This document shows, piece after piece, positions 7,919-15,980 of a DNA stretch of 64,000 bases (the first letter of the stretch is position 1; each line of letters begins with the position of its first letter). Under the pieces are notes generated by a model. The model was not told the DNA's origin. It did no database searches and saw only the letters and a list, made by a program, of their open reading frames with translations. Origin of the DNA: Desulfobacca acetoxidans DSM 11109 (GTDB taxonomy: Bacteria > Desulfobacterota > Desulfobaccia > Desulfobaccales > Desulfobaccaceae); the NCBI RefSeq assembly GCF_000195295.1, contig NC_015388.1:310001-374000 (forward strand). Reading direction: 5' to 3'. The position numbers and the translations under genes were made by a program.

Positions 7919-8297
7919 GCCTGATTCTCCTCAGTCCATCGAGTTCCTCAGCAGAAGCCTCAGACCGATTGATATTGAAGAAAAATAATCGCTGCGGATA
8001 GACCAAAAAGTATATGGATAATCACCAAAACCGAAACAAAGTACGCTCAAGTTGGCTGAACCCACTTCTCAATACAGTCCTGTCCTCAACGGGAGGCAGA
8101 ACTTTGGTTATTATATACATTATAATATTAGGAAAGAATACTATAGAGTTAAGTTTTTTAATTTGCAGTTTGAATGGAAAGGCAACTTATGTATAACTCA
8201 TCTTCTACAGCCATTATATAATTAAAAGATTTAAGCCTTTAAAATTTTAAGGCAATATTTCAACCGGCAATCTCGCCGTTTTCGGGGACCGGGGTTT
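7919..8297. other. 379-base AT-rich gap
   Basis: Between the thioredoxin-like gene and fliA. No gene recognised. It should hold the promoter of the leftward E1 operon and the end of the fliA transcript (see 8235-8253). Confidence 0.4.
8235..8253 (-). terminator. Weak terminator-like hairpin after fliA
   Basis: GCCTT/AAGGC stem around an AT-rich centre. On the minus strand it is followed by TTAAATCTTTTAAT. It lies 45 bases past the fliA stop. Confidence 0.35.
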
Positions 8298-9074
8298 CTA
8301 CAATGAATGGCTGAGTTTGGACCACAGATGAAAGATGGCCTGGGTGTGTATCTGGGAGATGCGGGATTCGGTATAACCCATGATCTCACCGATCTCCTTC
8401 ATGGTCAATTCTTCGTAATAATACAGTGAGATCAATAGCTTTTCTTTATCAGGCAGGTCTTCCAGGGCTCTCATCAACAGATCCCGCAGCTCGGCAAAAT
8501 GGACCGAGATAAAAGGGCTCCGGGAGGATTCGTCCTGGAGAATTTCATAGAGTTCAGCCTCCGAAAATTCATTCAGGTTCCGGCGCACGGCATCAATATC
8601 CAGTAAAGAGACCCCCTTGGTTTCATCTATCAGGTGGTAGAATTCTTCCATAGAGAGACCCATACTGTGGGCAACCTCTTCCGCTTCGGCTGGCCGCCCC
8701 AATTCTTTTTCCAATTTGGTATAGGCTTTTTCCAATTGACTGGTCTTCTTGCGGATTGACCGCGGGATCCAATCCAGGGCACGCAGTTCATCCAGGATAG
8801 CGCCCTTGATGCGAAATTCAGCATACGTTTTGAAGCTGATATTTTTTTGGGGATCAAATTTTTTAATGGCATCCAGGAGACCGATCATGCCGGAACTGAT
8901 CAGGTCATCGAGGGAGATGTGAGACGGCAACCGCAGGGCGAGGCGGGCGGCGATATATTTTATCATGGGAGCATACTGCAGAACCAGACGTTCATGCGTT
9001 TCAGGATCAATCTTCTCTGGCCAGTCAATGACTACAGGAGAGTTGTCATTCAGTTCAGCGTTGTTGGCCCTCAT
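8298..9074 (-). CDS. fliA: Flagellar sigma factor 28 (FliA/WhiG family)
   Basis: 258 residues, normal for FliA. Region 2 is seen in HISLDDLISSGMIGLLDAIK and FKTYAEFRIKGAILDELR, region 3 in LEKELGRPAEAEEVAHSMG, and region 4 with its helix-turn-helix in LTMKEIGEIMGYTESRISQI. It directs RNA polymerase to late flagellar and chemotaxis genes. It follows flhG by 20 bases, so it should share the sigma-54 promoter at 10038-10053. The usual upstream neighbours flhA and flhF are absent here: the next gene upstream is an antiporter. Confidence 0.92.
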   Translation of the reverse strand: MRANNAELNDNSPVVIDWPEKIDPETHERLVLQYAPMIKYIAARLALRLPSHISLDDLISSGMIGLLDAIKKFDPQKNISFKTYAEFRIKGAILDELRALDWIPRSIRKKTSQLEKAYTKLEKELGRPAEAEEVAHSMGLSMEEFYHLIDETKGVSLLDIDAVRRNLNEFSEAELYEILQDESSRSPFISVHFAELRDLLMRALEDLPDKEKLLISLYYYEELTMKEIGEIMGYTESRISQIHTQAIFHLWSKLSHSL

Positions 9075-9094
9075 ACCGGACTCCTTGACTGAGT

Positions 9095-9985
9095 TTACTG
9101 GTGCGGGCTGTGGGTTAACCTTTGCCAGCAGAACTTGATATTGCCATCCGTGGCAGTGTCGGGTTCCTGCAGCACCAGGGTGCGAGCTAGGTTGCTGAAG
9201 GCAAGGCTGGCAGGAGAGGTAGAAAAAATATCCACTGCCGCCTTTTGAAGACTGATAGACCGAGGCATGGCTTCGTCACGCGGAATGAAGCCGAGATAAT
9301 CGATAATAACGGAACCGCTTAGGAAGCGATCGACTACCTTGCTGAGTTGATCGTACGTACGTTGGGCTTCTCCAGGATGGGTGATTTTATTAAACAGCAG
9401 TTTAAAACGTTTTTCTGAGTACTTAGTTGCCAGGACTTTGATGAGGGCGTAGGCATCAACCACAGAAGTGGGTTCATGGTCGGCAACCACGATGCGCTCC
9501 TGGGCGCCGAGATTGAAGTACAAGACATTTGCGGAGATGCCAGCGCCGGTGTCAACGAGGAGATAGTCGAAGTTTTCGGAGAGATTGTCCAACTCGCCCA
9601 AAAGAAATAATTTCTGGGCCTGATTTAATTCGGCAGATTCCATCACTCCAGAGGCGGCAGGAAGAATCTGCATGCCCTCCGGGCCCGCCATGATAACTTC
9701 AGCGAGGGTCTTATGCCCGGAAAAAACATCGGCAATGGTGTAAAGGGGAGTTAGTCCCAGAAGGATATCAAGGTTGGCCAGACCCAGATCAGCATCCAAG
9801 AGCAGCACCCGTTGGCCAAGACGGGTTAAAGCAAGCCCCAGGTTGACGACTATACTGGATTTTCCCACCCCTCCCTTACCGCTCGTAACGGCGATAACCC
9901 GACAGACAGGCCTAGGTTTGAGCCGAGTATTTCCCTTCGGCCATCTTACCTCATGCTCCATCAGCAGCGCCGCCTCGCGATTCAT
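9095..9985 (-). CDS. flhG: FlhG/FleN, MinD-like ATPase controlling flagellar number
   Basis: 296 residues. The deviant Walker A motif SGKGGVGKSS (residues 35-44), LLLDADLGLANLDILLG and DYLLVDTGAGIS are characteristic of FlhG. It works with the GTPase FlhF to set number and place of flagella and usually damps flagellar transcription. The start ATG 9983-9985 has GGTGGAGAG just upstream. It shares an operon with fliA. A sigma-54-type promoter lies about 53 bases upstream. No flhF is present in the window, which is unusual. Confidence 0.92.
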   Translation of the reverse strand: MNREAALLMEHEVRWPKGNTRLKPRPVCRVIAVTSGKGGVGKSSIVVNLGLALTRLGQRVLLLDADLGLANLDILLGLTPLYTIADVFSGHKTLAEVIMAGPEGMQILPAASGVMESAELNQAQKLFLLGELDNLSENFDYLLVDTGAGISANVLYFNLGAQERIVVADHEPTSVVDAYALIKVLATKYSEKRFKLLFNKITHPGEAQRTYDQLSKVVDRFLSGSVIIDYLGFIPRDEAMPRSISLQKAAVDIFSTSPASLAFSNLARTLVLQEPDTATDGNIKFCWQRLTHSPHQ

Positions 9986-10037
9986 CTCTCCACCTCGTTT
10001 ATAAGCATCTGAGAATTACTGCTTGATACAATGTGAA

Positions 10038-10053
10038 AGCAATCTGCATGCCA
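10038..10053 (-). promoter_or_regulatory. Sigma-54 (-24/-12) promoter of flhG-fliA
   Basis: Minus strand TGGCATGCAGATTGCT, with GG and GC 10 bases apart and near-consensus edges. It would give a leader of about 42 bases. RpoN control of the fliA-flhG class is common in polar flagellates. Confidence 0.72.
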
Positions 10054-10301
10054 AGATTAATAAATTACTTATTACTTTGATATTGTTTAAAAAGATGTGC
10101 AATAAGGTAAGAAATAAGCCTGATAAGAATATTTGAAACGTCAATATTATCAAATAAACGTCAAAAATATGACTATGGAGAAAGCCATGACTCTATGAAC
10201 AGACAAGAGCCATGCTTAGCATTGGCCATCTCCATAAAATTAAAAGTTATTTTGGGCAAGAGGCCGCCAAGCGGGCTAATCAGCAGGATAAAGGGCAGGG
10301 A
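10054..10301. other. Gap upstream of the flhG promoter
   Basis: AT-rich near the promoter (10054-10180), then more balanced. No gene recognised. An enhancer site for an RpoN activator is expected but no clear inverted repeat was found. Confidence 0.3.
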
Positions 10302-10412
10302 TCAGGAACTGATTAAGGCGTCAAGATATTGACGGAAGAGGTTGAGAGATACAGCATAAGGGGAATACTGGCCGATCAATACCCGCTCACCGTTGCTAAT
10401 TGAGAATTTCAT
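10302..10412 (-). CDS. Possible 36-residue peptide coupled to the antiporter gene
   Basis: A frame from ATG 10410-10412 to a TGA at 10302-10304 overlaps the last 17 bases of the antiporter gene. The product includes VLIGQYSPYAVSLNLFRQYL, which looks protein-like and amphipathic. I do not recognise it. It could be translated by coupling to the upstream gene or be a fragment of an older gene. Length alone does not exclude chance. Confidence 0.25.
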   Translation of the reverse strand: MKFSISNGERVLIGQYSPYAVSLNLFRQYLDALISS

Positions 10413-12309
10413 CTCTTTCAGCAAGTTTGGCCACTGCTACCTCTTTGATCACAGCTTCTTCGCCTTGAAGCAGGCGCTCTACAACAGGCAGCAGTTGGAG
10501 GGCGGTGGCGACATTGGGACGTAGGACAAAGTCCGCCCCCGCAGCATATAACTCCAGAGCCTGGGAATTGCTTGTGCCGGTGACGATAATTCTGGCATTG
10601 GGAGCAACCGTGCGTATTTCACTAATGAGTTTCAGGTTGCTGGTTCCCACGAGGATGTCATCGGTAATGGTGGAAATGGCAATTTTGGCATGTTCCAAGC
10701 CAGCGTGGTGCAAGGTCTGCAGATTGCTGATGTCGCCATAAAACACTTTAACCTGGCGGGCTGCTAACCTGCGGTATACTCTAGGATTAAAGTCCACTAC
10801 CACCAGTTTATTCTTTAATTCCGGCTTGATTTCTTCTATTTCGGCTAGGAAAGCACTGGCTACCCGAAAAAAGCCGAGCAGGGCGATTTCTTTCGGCTCC
10901 TCCAGGGTTGATTCTTCCATCTGGCCGCGCATGGCCTTGAATCCCAGAGCTACCGCCACCTTACCTAACGCATTCTGCAGGTTGTTGCTGTATTTGATCA
11001 TGTACGTAGAGGCAATGGAGGTGATGACGAAGACAAAAATAATCAGGGTCACGATGTCTTGACCGATGTGGTGGTACTCCGGCTTCTTGCCGATAACTAC
11101 GATCACCAGGGCGAATTCGCTGAGTTGGGAAAGATTGATGGAAGTGAGCAGGCTTATCCGATTGCCGTTTTTCAGCCCGTAAAGAACGGGAAAAATAGAA
11201 AGAAAGCGGGTGACCACCAAGAACCCGGATAACAGCAGGGCGATGCCCACTAATCCCAATTTGTCCAAGGGATTGGGGATTACCATTCCCAAACCGACAA
11301 AAAAGAGGGTAATAAAAAAATCCCGGATATTAATGATCTTACCGATGATATCCAGGTTATAAGGAAAGGTCGAAATGGCCACCCCGGCGATGAGAGCCCC
11401 CATTTCCATGGACATACCTAAATCGCTGGCCAAGCCGACAATAAAAAAACACCACCCAAGTGAGGCTACCAGCACCAGTTCCGGCAGTTTGGCGATTTTC
11501 CGGAAGATGAGCCGGAGGACATATTTACTGGCCAAAAAGGTAATACCCACCAGGAAAGCGCCTTTGGCAAAGGACCAGAGGACTACCAAGATTTGCGGAT
11601 CCGCCAAATTTGGCTGTAGCCCGAGAATCACAATGGCCCATAGATCCTGAAAGATTAACACTCCGATAGTTAGCCGGCCAGCCAAGGTATCGAGTTCGAA
11701 TTTTTCGTAGAGCAGTTTAACCACAATGGTAGTGCTGCTGATAGCCAAACAGGCGGCCAGGTAGAGAAGGTCATAGCGGCCGCCCACTATTTTGACTCCA
11801 AGGATTTCATATTCCTGAGGGGTGGCAACCTGAAAAGTAAAACCCAAGAGGAAGAGAAACCCCAACCCCATCGCAACGCAGATAATGAACTGAGAGCAAC
11901 CTGTAAGAATGAGTGACTTACCGGATTCCCTGATCTTTTTCAGGTTCAGCTCCAGGCCGATCATAAACAGCAACAGAATCAGGCCGATTTCGGCGATGGT
12001 GGCGATATCATCTTTATCCTGCACCAGGGCGAACCCGATTCGCGGCCCGATGATCACGCCGGCAGCAATATATGCCAGAATCAATGGTTGCTTGAGTACC
12101 GTAAAGAGATAAGCCATGACCGTGGCGGCTAAAATACTGACCCCAATGTTTGATAAAAGACCATAGTCGGTCTGGCTTTCGCTTGCCCAGAGAACTGCGG
12201 GATGCAGCAGGATAAGACCGATAACCAGAAGGCTGGCTGACGTCAAAGGGGTCTTTAACCGAGGACGGGGGAATATATTTCTCATGTTGAATCGGTATGG
12301 CAACTTCAC
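10396..12309 (-). CDS. Kef-type monovalent cation:proton antiporter with C-terminal TrkA-N domain
   Basis: 637 residues. The N-terminal CPA2 antiporter domain has about a dozen membrane segments (to about residue 440), with the LILLLFMIGLELNLKKIR signature and the FQDLWAIVILG segment. The C-terminal cytoplasmic NAD-binding TrkA-N domain (about 465-600) contains IALLGFFRVASAFLAEIEE, VVVDFNPRV and VFYGDISN. By family it exports K+ or Na+ against protons under ligand or redox control. The first glycine-rich turn is GFFRVAS rather than the classical GxGxxG, so nucleotide binding may be altered. It probably stands alone, with a possible small coupled peptide downstream. Confidence 0.88.
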   Translation of the reverse strand: MKLPYRFNMRNIFPRPRLKTPLTSASLLVIGLILLHPAVLWASESQTDYGLLSNIGVSILAATVMAYLFTVLKQPLILAYIAAGVIIGPRIGFALVQDKDDIATIAEIGLILLLFMIGLELNLKKIRESGKSLILTGCSQFIICVAMGLGFLFLLGFTFQVATPQEYEILGVKIVGGRYDLLYLAACLAISSTTIVVKLLYEKFELDTLAGRLTIGVLIFQDLWAIVILGLQPNLADPQILVVLWSFAKGAFLVGITFLASKYVLRLIFRKIAKLPELVLVASLGWCFFIVGLASDLGMSMEMGALIAGVAISTFPYNLDIIGKIINIRDFFITLFFVGLGMVIPNPLDKLGLVGIALLLSGFLVVTRFLSIFPVLYGLKNGNRISLLTSINLSQLSEFALVIVVIGKKPEYHHIGQDIVTLIIFVFVITSIASTYMIKYSNNLQNALGKVAVALGFKAMRGQMEESTLEEPKEIALLGFFRVASAFLAEIEEIKPELKNKLVVVDFNPRVYRRLAARQVKVFYGDISNLQTLHHAGLEHAKIAISTITDDILVGTSNLKLISEIRTVAPNARIIVTGTSNSQALELYAAGADFVLRPNVATALQLLPVVERLLQGEEAVIKEVAVAKLAERDEILN

Positions 12310-12691
12310 TGAACCTCCAGGGTTACCTTGTTAAAACCTAATTATCCACTTTTGTTATGGCTTATCGAAAGCGGTCAAAAACAAAGCTGTAGCCATCGGT
12401 TACAGGAATAGAGGTAATCTGCTACCAGTAGGAATAATATTGCTAATTTATTTTGATTATTTGAATATTTTGTCTTAACAGGTTGATGCTGTCAACTAAC
12501 TAGTGCCCATCCGGAAACTGCGGCGGTGCCCTTTGCAGCGCAAACGGAAATACGGAAATCTTGTTTGTTGCGGTGTTACCCCGCTACAAGGGATTACCCC
12601 AAAAAATCAAGGACGTTCCGGATGGAGACTAACTAGGAGTTTTGTTGGAGCGATCAATCTCTGGAGCCACGCCAGCAAGATATTGCATCCG
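12310..12691. other. 382-base gap containing a MITE-like element
   Basis: Promoter region of the antiporter, then the element at 12504-12627. Nothing else recognised. Confidence 0.4.
12504..12627. mobile_element. MITE-like element with terminal inverted repeats and a 9-bp direct repeat
   Basis: CCATCCGGAA at 12507-12516 is exactly inverted as TTCCGGATGG at 12616-12625. The 124-base block is flanked by ACTAACTAG at 12495-12503 and again at 12628-12636, which looks like a target duplication. No transposase frame is present inside, so it would need to be moved in trans. If the true target is only CTAG, an IS5-like source is possible; the 9-bp reading would suggest another family. Confidence 0.6.
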
Positions 12692-13000
12692 CTACGAAAG
12701 CCGGAATCTGATATCTTTTATAACGGTCTCACCTAATTGCTGCTGCATTGTGGTCAATACCCTGGATTTTAAAAAATGCAATTCCTGCATCAAGGGATTG
12801 GAGGTCACTTCGATCCAAAGGGTTTTATTCCTGAAATCGACTAACCTGGCGTGCTGGCGGAGGTTTTCTCCCACCGTCTCCTCCCAGACCTGGCGCAAAC
12901 GAACCTGCAGGGCGAGCATGGGGAGATCTTTAGGCTTGAGTATCTTTTTCAAGACGTCTTTAATAAGCGCCGGTTCACGGTCAATCGAGCGTTTTGACAT
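12692..13000 (-). CDS. DUF721 / DciA-like protein
   Basis: About 102 residues from ATG 13000 (an in-frame start at 13075 would add 25 residues that do not look like the family). The core is LALQVRLRQVWEETVGENLR followed by HARLVDFRNKTLWIEVTSNP and LMQELHFLK, the DUF721 pattern. DciA proteins help load the replicative helicase DnaB in bacteria that lack DnaC. A GAAAGAG site lies about 9 bases before the chosen start. It appears single. The helicase-loading role is established only for better-studied relatives. Confidence 0.75.
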   Translation of the reverse strand: MSKRSIDREPALIKDVLKKILKPKDLPMLALQVRLRQVWEETVGENLRQHARLVDFRNKTLWIEVTSNPLMQELHFLKSRVLTTMQQQLGETVIKDIRFRLS

Positions 13001-13349
13001 AGTTCTAAGCTCTTTCCCACACCTGTTAGCCCAATGCCGGGGATAAAAAAACGAGTCTCTGTCCCAGGCAGGCACACTGGTCTGTCCCTAGCGGGAAGAT
13101 TTGTGACCGTATATTGGAATGCCAAAGCATACCTTTACGTGTTGTTTTCCCAAAATTGACAATCATCCCGAAAAGCTGAAGACTTTTATAAAAACAGTGG
13201 GCAGTGGGCGGTAAGCAGAAAAAACACTATTGTGAGCAGCAGCCACGGTTCTGTCTTCATATTTCGCTGTGATCACCAGAACATGACAATTTATATGTTA
13301 CCAAACGGTCCGCGAAATAGTCGATATATTTTCCCCAGGTCTCAGTATT
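13001..13349. other. 349-base gap with a family B repeat
   Basis: Mostly the repeat at 13187-13296 plus the end of the cysS transcript. No gene seen. Confidence 0.4.
13187..13296 (+). repeat. Dispersed repeat family B, copy 1
   Basis: Starts TATAAAAACAGTGGGCAGTG, has GTGAGCAGCAGCCACGGTTC, and ends TTCGCTGTGATCACCAGAAC then ATGACAATTTATAT. Relatives at 61721-61816 (same strand) and 45070-45179 (inverted). Confidence 0.7.
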
Positions 13350-14822
13350 TCAGATTTTCACCCGCCAGACGGCACCCTGGGGGGTGTCTTCCAGGAGGAC
13401 GCCTGCTTCAGCTAACTGCTGTCGGATGGCGTCGGCTTTGGTGAAGTCTCTCTGTTTGCGGGCCTCGGCTCTGGCGGCGATCAACCGTTCGATTTCTGAG
13501 GGAGGTATGGTCAGGGCATCGGTTTTTTGGCGTAGGTTCTGCAGCATCGTCTGGGGGTCCTGCTGGAGCAGGTTAAGGATGCCGCCCAATACGGTCAGCT
13601 CCCGGCGTGTCCAGGCCAACGCGCTCATATCGGCATTGCCGGAGGGGTTATGTTCTACGATCCGGTTGAGCAGGCGAACCGCATCAAAAAGAACCCCCAA
13701 GGCCTGGGCGGTATTAAAATCATCGTCCATAGCCTCCAGAAAGCGGGAGCGAATGGTTAAGAGGCGTGACTGCTCCTCGGAGTCAAGGCCTGAAAGGGAG
13801 AAAGCGCCGGAAATAGCCTCAGGCGCAGCGATCGGACCGGTCGTCTGGTCCAACCGGGCCAGGGTGCTGTAGAGGCGCTCCAAGGCATTTTCGGCTTCGG
13901 CCAAGGCCTGGTCCGAGAAGTCCAGGGGACTGCGATAGTGGTTTTGAATGAGGAAGAAGCGGACAACTTCAGGGTGGAACTTGGCCAAGACCTCCCGAAT
14001 AGTAAAAAAATTGCCCAAGGATTTAGACATCTTTTCCTGGTTGACGGTGACCATGCCGTTGTGGAGCCAATAGCGGGCCAACGGTTTGCCATGGGCCGCC
14101 TCCGATTGGGCGATTTCATTCTCATGGTGGGGGAAGATGAGATCGGCGCCGCCGCCGTGGATATCGAAAGTTTCACCTAAATAGTGCCGGCTCATGGCGG
14201 AACATTCGATGTGCCAGCCAGGACGGCCGGGTCCCCAGGGACTGTCCCAGGCCGGTTCGCCCGGTTTGCTGGCCTTCCAAAGCGCAAAATCAAAGGGGTT
14301 GTCTTTCTGAATATTGACGTCCACCCTGGCTCCGGCCAGCATATCATCCAGACTGCGACCGGAAAGCTTACCGTAGCCGGGGAATTTGGCTACCGGGAAA
14401 TAGACATCGCCGTTCCGTTGATAGGCAAGGCCCTGATCCTCCAGGACTTGAATAAATCCGATGATCTCGTCGATGTGGTCTGTCGCCTTCGGTTCAATGT
14501 CGGCTGGCGCCACCCCCAGGGCGGCCATATCCCGCTGAAAAGAGGCGATGTAGGTTTCAGCCACCGTTTTCCAGGAAGTATGTTCCCGCTCGGCCCGTTG
14601 AATAATCTTGTCATCGATATCAGTGAAATTTCGCACCCAGGATACTTTGTTGCCCAAGAAACGCAGATAGCGGACAATGACGTCGAAGACGACGGCGGAG
14701 CGGGCATGACCGATGTGACAGTCATCATAGACGGTGACCCCACAGGCGTAAATCTGGACTATGCCAGGTTTCAAAGGTATAAAGGCTTCTTTGCGTCTGC
14801 TCAGGGTATTATAGACCTGCAC
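13350..14822 (-). CDS. cysS: Cysteinyl-tRNA synthetase
   Basis: 490 residues, full length for this class I enzyme, which charges tRNA-Cys in the cytoplasm. It has the zinc cysteine at 27, the HIGH motif at residues 36-39 (DDCHIGHAR), the WHIECSAM zinc/substrate region and the KMSKS motif near residue 264 ([10 protein letters not shown]). The C-terminal anticodon-binding part (about 350-490) is complete. It is a single gene with a family A repeat upstream and a family B repeat downstream. Confidence 0.95.
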   Translation of the reverse strand: MQVYNTLSRRKEAFIPLKPGIVQIYACGVTVYDDCHIGHARSAVVFDVIVRYLRFLGNKVSWVRNFTDIDDKIIQRAEREHTSWKTVAETYIASFQRDMAALGVAPADIEPKATDHIDEIIGFIQVLEDQGLAYQRNGDVYFPVAKFPGYGKLSGRSLDDMLAGARVDVNIQKDNPFDFALWKASKPGEPAWDSPWGPGRPGWHIECSAMSRHYLGETFDIHGGGADLIFPHHENEIAQSEAAHGKPLARYWLHNGMVTVNQEKMSKSLGNFFTIREVLAKFHPEVVRFFLIQNHYRSPLDFSDQALAEAENALERLYSTLARLDQTTGPIAAPEAISGAFSLSGLDSEEQSRLLTIRSRFLEAMDDDFNTAQALGVLFDAVRLLNRIVEHNPSGNADMSALAWTRRELTVLGGILNLLQQDPQTMLQNLRQKTDALTIPPSEIERLIAARAEARKQRDFTKADAIRQQLAEAGVLLEDTPQGAVWRVKI

Positions 14823-14890
14823 GGGGGGAACGTCCTCCTACAGTCAAACTAACTTTAAGCTTACGATAAAACATCATTACCAAGAAAAAG

Positions 14891-14990
14891 AAGTTTCGAG
14901 TTTCAAGTTATAAGTTTCAAGCTAATAAAAAAATCTCCACAGCCTGTAGGCCTGTGCCACCGGCAGACGATTTTCATGGGTTCGGGTGCT
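14891..14990 (-). repeat. Dispersed repeat family A, copy 3 (inverted)
   Basis: Contains GCCTGTGCCACCGGCAGACG then ATTTTCATGGGTTCGGGTG, preceded by AGTTTCGAGTTTCAAG. It is the reverse complement of the blocks at 2334-2433 and 34311-34408. Confidence 0.7.
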
Positions 14991-15011
14991 TTTTAAAGGA
15001 TGACAATCGTT

Positions 15012-15039
15012 AGAAAACCTTGCCTTGAAACGGCAAAGG
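15012..15039 (-). terminator. Probable terminator of the zinc-ribbon gene
   Basis: On the minus strand CCTTTGCC, a 7-base loop, GGCAAGG, then TTTTCT. One bulged base in the stem. Confidence 0.5.
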
Positions 15040-15127
15040 GGGCGGAATCTTCACCCCCCTCGTCTGCTCAGCGGCGATACCTGAACATCCAACAACAGTT
15101 CCAATGCAAATATGGTGCAGTCCCGAT

Positions 15128-15607
15128 TTATTTCTTCTTCTTTCGGGTCCTGGGTTTTTTGGCCTTTTTGGCCCCGCTTTCTTCCACTGCAACTTCGGCA
15201 GCAACAGGTTCTTCCTGAACCGCGGGGGCGGCACTAACCTCCGGCAACTCTACGGTTTCTTCCACCACGATAACTTCTGCCGCCGACTCCGGCTCCGGTT
15301 CAATCGCGGCAACGATGGGCTCTTCTATAACCAAGGTCTCAGCGACAACTTCCGGTTCTCTAAAAGTTTCCTCTGAGGCCAAGGGTTCAGCGGTGATAAC
15401 CGCCGGCGCCGGTTCGACGTCGATAACCTCAGGTTCCGGTTCAGCAGCGGCAACTTCGGGCGGAGGCGGAGGTGGACCTGGCCGCTCCAATACGTAGACC
15501 CGTTTGCTTTCAGGCAATTTACTCAGATCAGCATAGCAATATGGACAACTCTGGGATTGCATCTCCACTCTCGCCTGACATTGCGGACAGACCACTACCA
15601 ACCCCAT
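15128..15607 (-). CDS. Zinc-ribbon protein with a Pro/Glu-rich middle and a lysine-rich tail
   Basis: 159 residues from ATG 15607, chosen because AAGGAGAG stands 5 bases before it; an in-frame start at 15673 has no such site. The N-terminus is a four-cysteine ribbon (VCPQCQARVEMQSQSCPYC). The middle (about 45-140) is almost only Pro, Glu, Ala and Val, starting with a run of six prolines after PG. The tail ends KKPRTRKKKK. It looks like a metal-binding knob on a disordered acidic arm with a basic nucleic-acid-binding end. I do not know a function. Confidence 0.75.
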   Translation of the reverse strand: MGLVVVCPQCQARVEMQSQSCPYCYADLSKLPESKRVYVLERPGPPPPPPEVAAAEPEPEVIDVEPAPAVITAEPLASEETFREPEVVAETLVIEEPIVAAIEPEPESAAEVIVVEETVELPEVSAAPAVQEEPVAAEVAVEESGAKKAKKPRTRKKKK

Positions 15608-15728
15608 GTGAACTCTCCTTTTACCTAGACTAATTAAATCTGAATCTATAACAAAGAAATACTTATTTTTCAAGTCTTTTTGAGGAATAATTTCAGCGCG
15701 GGATCATAGACTGGTTTACATGCTTCAA

Positions 15729-15785
15729 TTTCTCATTTTGAAATTACCCGAGTCTACATTTTTCTCGGTTTTTCATAATGAGAAA
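15729..15785. promoter_or_regulatory. Inverted 9-bp arms, candidate enhancer site
   Basis: TTTCTCATT at 15729-15737 and AATGAGAAA at 15777-15785. Each arm is next to a TTTGAAATT- or AATTTCAAA-like block. They lie about 90-150 bases upstream of the sigma-54 promoter, where an RpoN activator would bind. Confidence 0.35.
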
Positions 15786-15875
15786 AGAATTTCAAAAAAG
15801 GATGCCGGAAAAAACTTCGATAAAAATAAATTCAGCAATTTCAATATGATTATCATCGGGAGGTCCGAGAAAAAT

Positions 15876-15891
15876 TGGCAGGCCTTTTGCA
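15876..15891 (+). promoter_or_regulatory. Sigma-54 (-24/-12) promoter of the glycosyltransferase
   Basis: TGGCAGGCCTTTTGCA, very close to the RpoN consensus, with GG and GC 10 bases apart. The start codon is about 90 bases downstream. Confidence 0.75.
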
Positions 15892-15980
15892 GTCTGTAGT
15901 GTCGGTTATTGCCGCCGTGAATCGCGGTGATGCATGTGGAAAAAACTAAAACTGTTTAACCGGGAGGTAGTATACCTGCC

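Larger units (their letters stand above)
14823..15127. other. 305-base gap with family A repeat and a terminator
   Basis: Holds the repeat at 14891-14990 and the hairpin at 15012-15039. Also GGGGG/CCCCC arms near 15038-15059. No gene seen. Confidence 0.4.
15608..15980. other. 373-base gap with sigma-54 promoter for the glycosyltransferase
   Basis: Divergent control region. It holds the inverted repeat at 15729-15785 and the promoter at 15876-15891. AT-rich in its first 230 bases. Confidence 0.5.

Noticed and set aside
15038-15059. GGGGG/CCCCC arms as a second terminator of the zinc-ribbon gene
   Set aside because: No T run follows at once; the better hairpin is the one just downstream at 15012-15039.
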